Of a DNA stretch of 6,443 bases, positions 6,183-6,443 are shown in pieces (the stretch's first letter is position 1; every line of letters starts with the position of its first letter). The DNA lies in NCBI GenBank assembly GCA_020328135.1, contig JAIXNA010000063.1, positions 1 through 6,443 of the forward strand, given 5' to 3'. The position numbers were made by a program, and so were the translations under genes. A model generated the notes under the pieces. That model did no database searches. It saw only the letters and a program-made list of their open reading frames with translations, and was not told the DNA's origin. The stretch comes from Candidatus Endomicrobiellum dinenymphae (lineage in GTDB: Bacteria > Elusimicrobiota > Endomicrobiia > Endomicrobiales > Endomicrobiaceae).

Positions 6183-6251
6183 GCAATGTATCAATATAAA
6201 TATAAAGTAAGCTGACTATATAATATATACGCTCTGAAATTCACACAAACA

Positions 6252-6323
6252 AGGCGCGAGCCGGAATTGAACCGGCGAATAACAGTTTTGCAGACTGCTC
6301 CCTTACCACTTGGGTACCGCGCC
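6252..6323 (-). tRNA. tRNA-Cys (anticodon GCA)
   Basis: The reverse complement folds as a full cloverleaf. The acceptor stem GGCGCGG pairs with TCGCGCC (one G-T pair). There is a short D arm with AGTGGTAAG. The anticodon stem GCAGT/ACTGT encloses loop CTGCAAA with anticodon GCA, which reads the cysteine codons UGC and UGU. The T arm is GCCGG-TTCAATT-CCGGC. The discriminator base is T, as expected for tRNA-Cys. The 3' CCA is not encoded (TGT follows), so it must be added by a nucleotidyltransferase. The body closely resembles bacterial tRNA-Cys, and nothing suggests it is damaged. Confidence 0.96.
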
Positions 6324-6356
6324 GCCAAATTAATAGAATCATTGAAAAGATGGGTG

Positions 6357-6385
6357 AGTATATAAAAATAACATAATCTAGTCAA
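6357..6385 (-). promoter_or_regulatory. Promoter of tRNA-Cys
   Basis: On the minus strand TTGACT (6385-6380) and TATACT (6362-6357) are each one base from the sigma-70 consensus, with the ideal 17-base spacer. Transcription would start near 6350, about 27 bases before the mature tRNA 5' end. This is the strongest promoter match in the window and suits a stable-RNA gene. Confidence 0.75.
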
Positions 6386-6443
6386 TCTCGTATAGTGAAA
6401 AATCTCAAACGCATAATAGACTTTTGAAAAGATATAATTAATA

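Larger units (their letters stand above)
5939..6251. other. Non-coding region between antiporter and tRNA-Cys
   Basis: These 313 bases lie upstream of the antiporter and downstream of the tRNA, both on the minus strand. I see no protein gene. The stretch holds the antiporter's AGGCGG ribosome site and two large inverted repeats (5984-6048 and 6075-6182). It ends in a very AT-rich segment (6183-6251). No confident promoter for the antiporter stands out; the best guess, TTGTTT with TATTAC 16 bases later on the minus strand, falls inside the first inverted repeat. No standard terminator for the tRNA is visible. Confidence 0.6.

Noticed and set aside
6433..6438. TATAAT on the plus strand at the right edge
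   Set aside because: No acceptable -35 box lies 16-19 bases upstream, and such hexamers are common in AT-rich DNA. The downstream sequence is outside the window.

Overview
This is an AT-rich bacterial window with three intact protein genes on the minus strand, one intact gene and two damaged genes on the plus strand, and one tRNA. The low GC, short intergenic spaces, decayed genes and mix of families (phosphate acetyltransferase, phasin-like protein, DUF4833-like protein, YycJ-like hydrolase) would suit a reduced, fermentative, host-associated bacterium. Endomicrobium/Elusimicrobiota is my best guess and a spirochaete is an alternative. This placement is an impression from memory, not a search result.

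Layout. Positions 1-148 are a patchwork of duplicated and inverted pieces of the adjoining gene. From about 150 to 857 (+) lies the C-terminal two thirds of a phosphate acetyltransferase (pta), whose start is lost in that patchwork. Converging on it is a minus-strand pair overlapping by 4 bases: an M42-family aminopeptidase (2887-1838) followed by a YycJ-like metallo-beta-lactamase-fold hydrolase (1841-1011). The 303-base gap 2888-3190 holds divergent promoters and two small GC-rich hairpins. On the plus strand follow a secreted DUF4833-like protein (3191-3700) and a phasin-like gene broken by about four small indels (3768-4190). A YbaL/Kef-type cation:proton antiporter with an NAD-binding RCK domain (5938-4163) converges on them. 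Upstream of it is a 313-base non-coding stretch with two inverted repeats, each with perfect 16-base arms (5984-6048 and 6075-6182). Then comes tRNA-Cys(GCA) on the minus strand (6323-6252) with a clear sigma-70-type promoter (6385-6357).

How the genes relate. The peptidase and hydrolase are probably co-transcribed and translationally coupled. Pta would make acetyl phosphate for ATP production via acetate kinase, but acetate kinase is not in the window and this copy lacks its N-terminus. The antiporter stands alone and would serve pH or cation homeostasis. I found no defence system, CRISPR array, transposase or phage gene. The most unusual material is the rearranged left end, the decaying phasin-like gene and the paired inverted repeats beside the tRNA.
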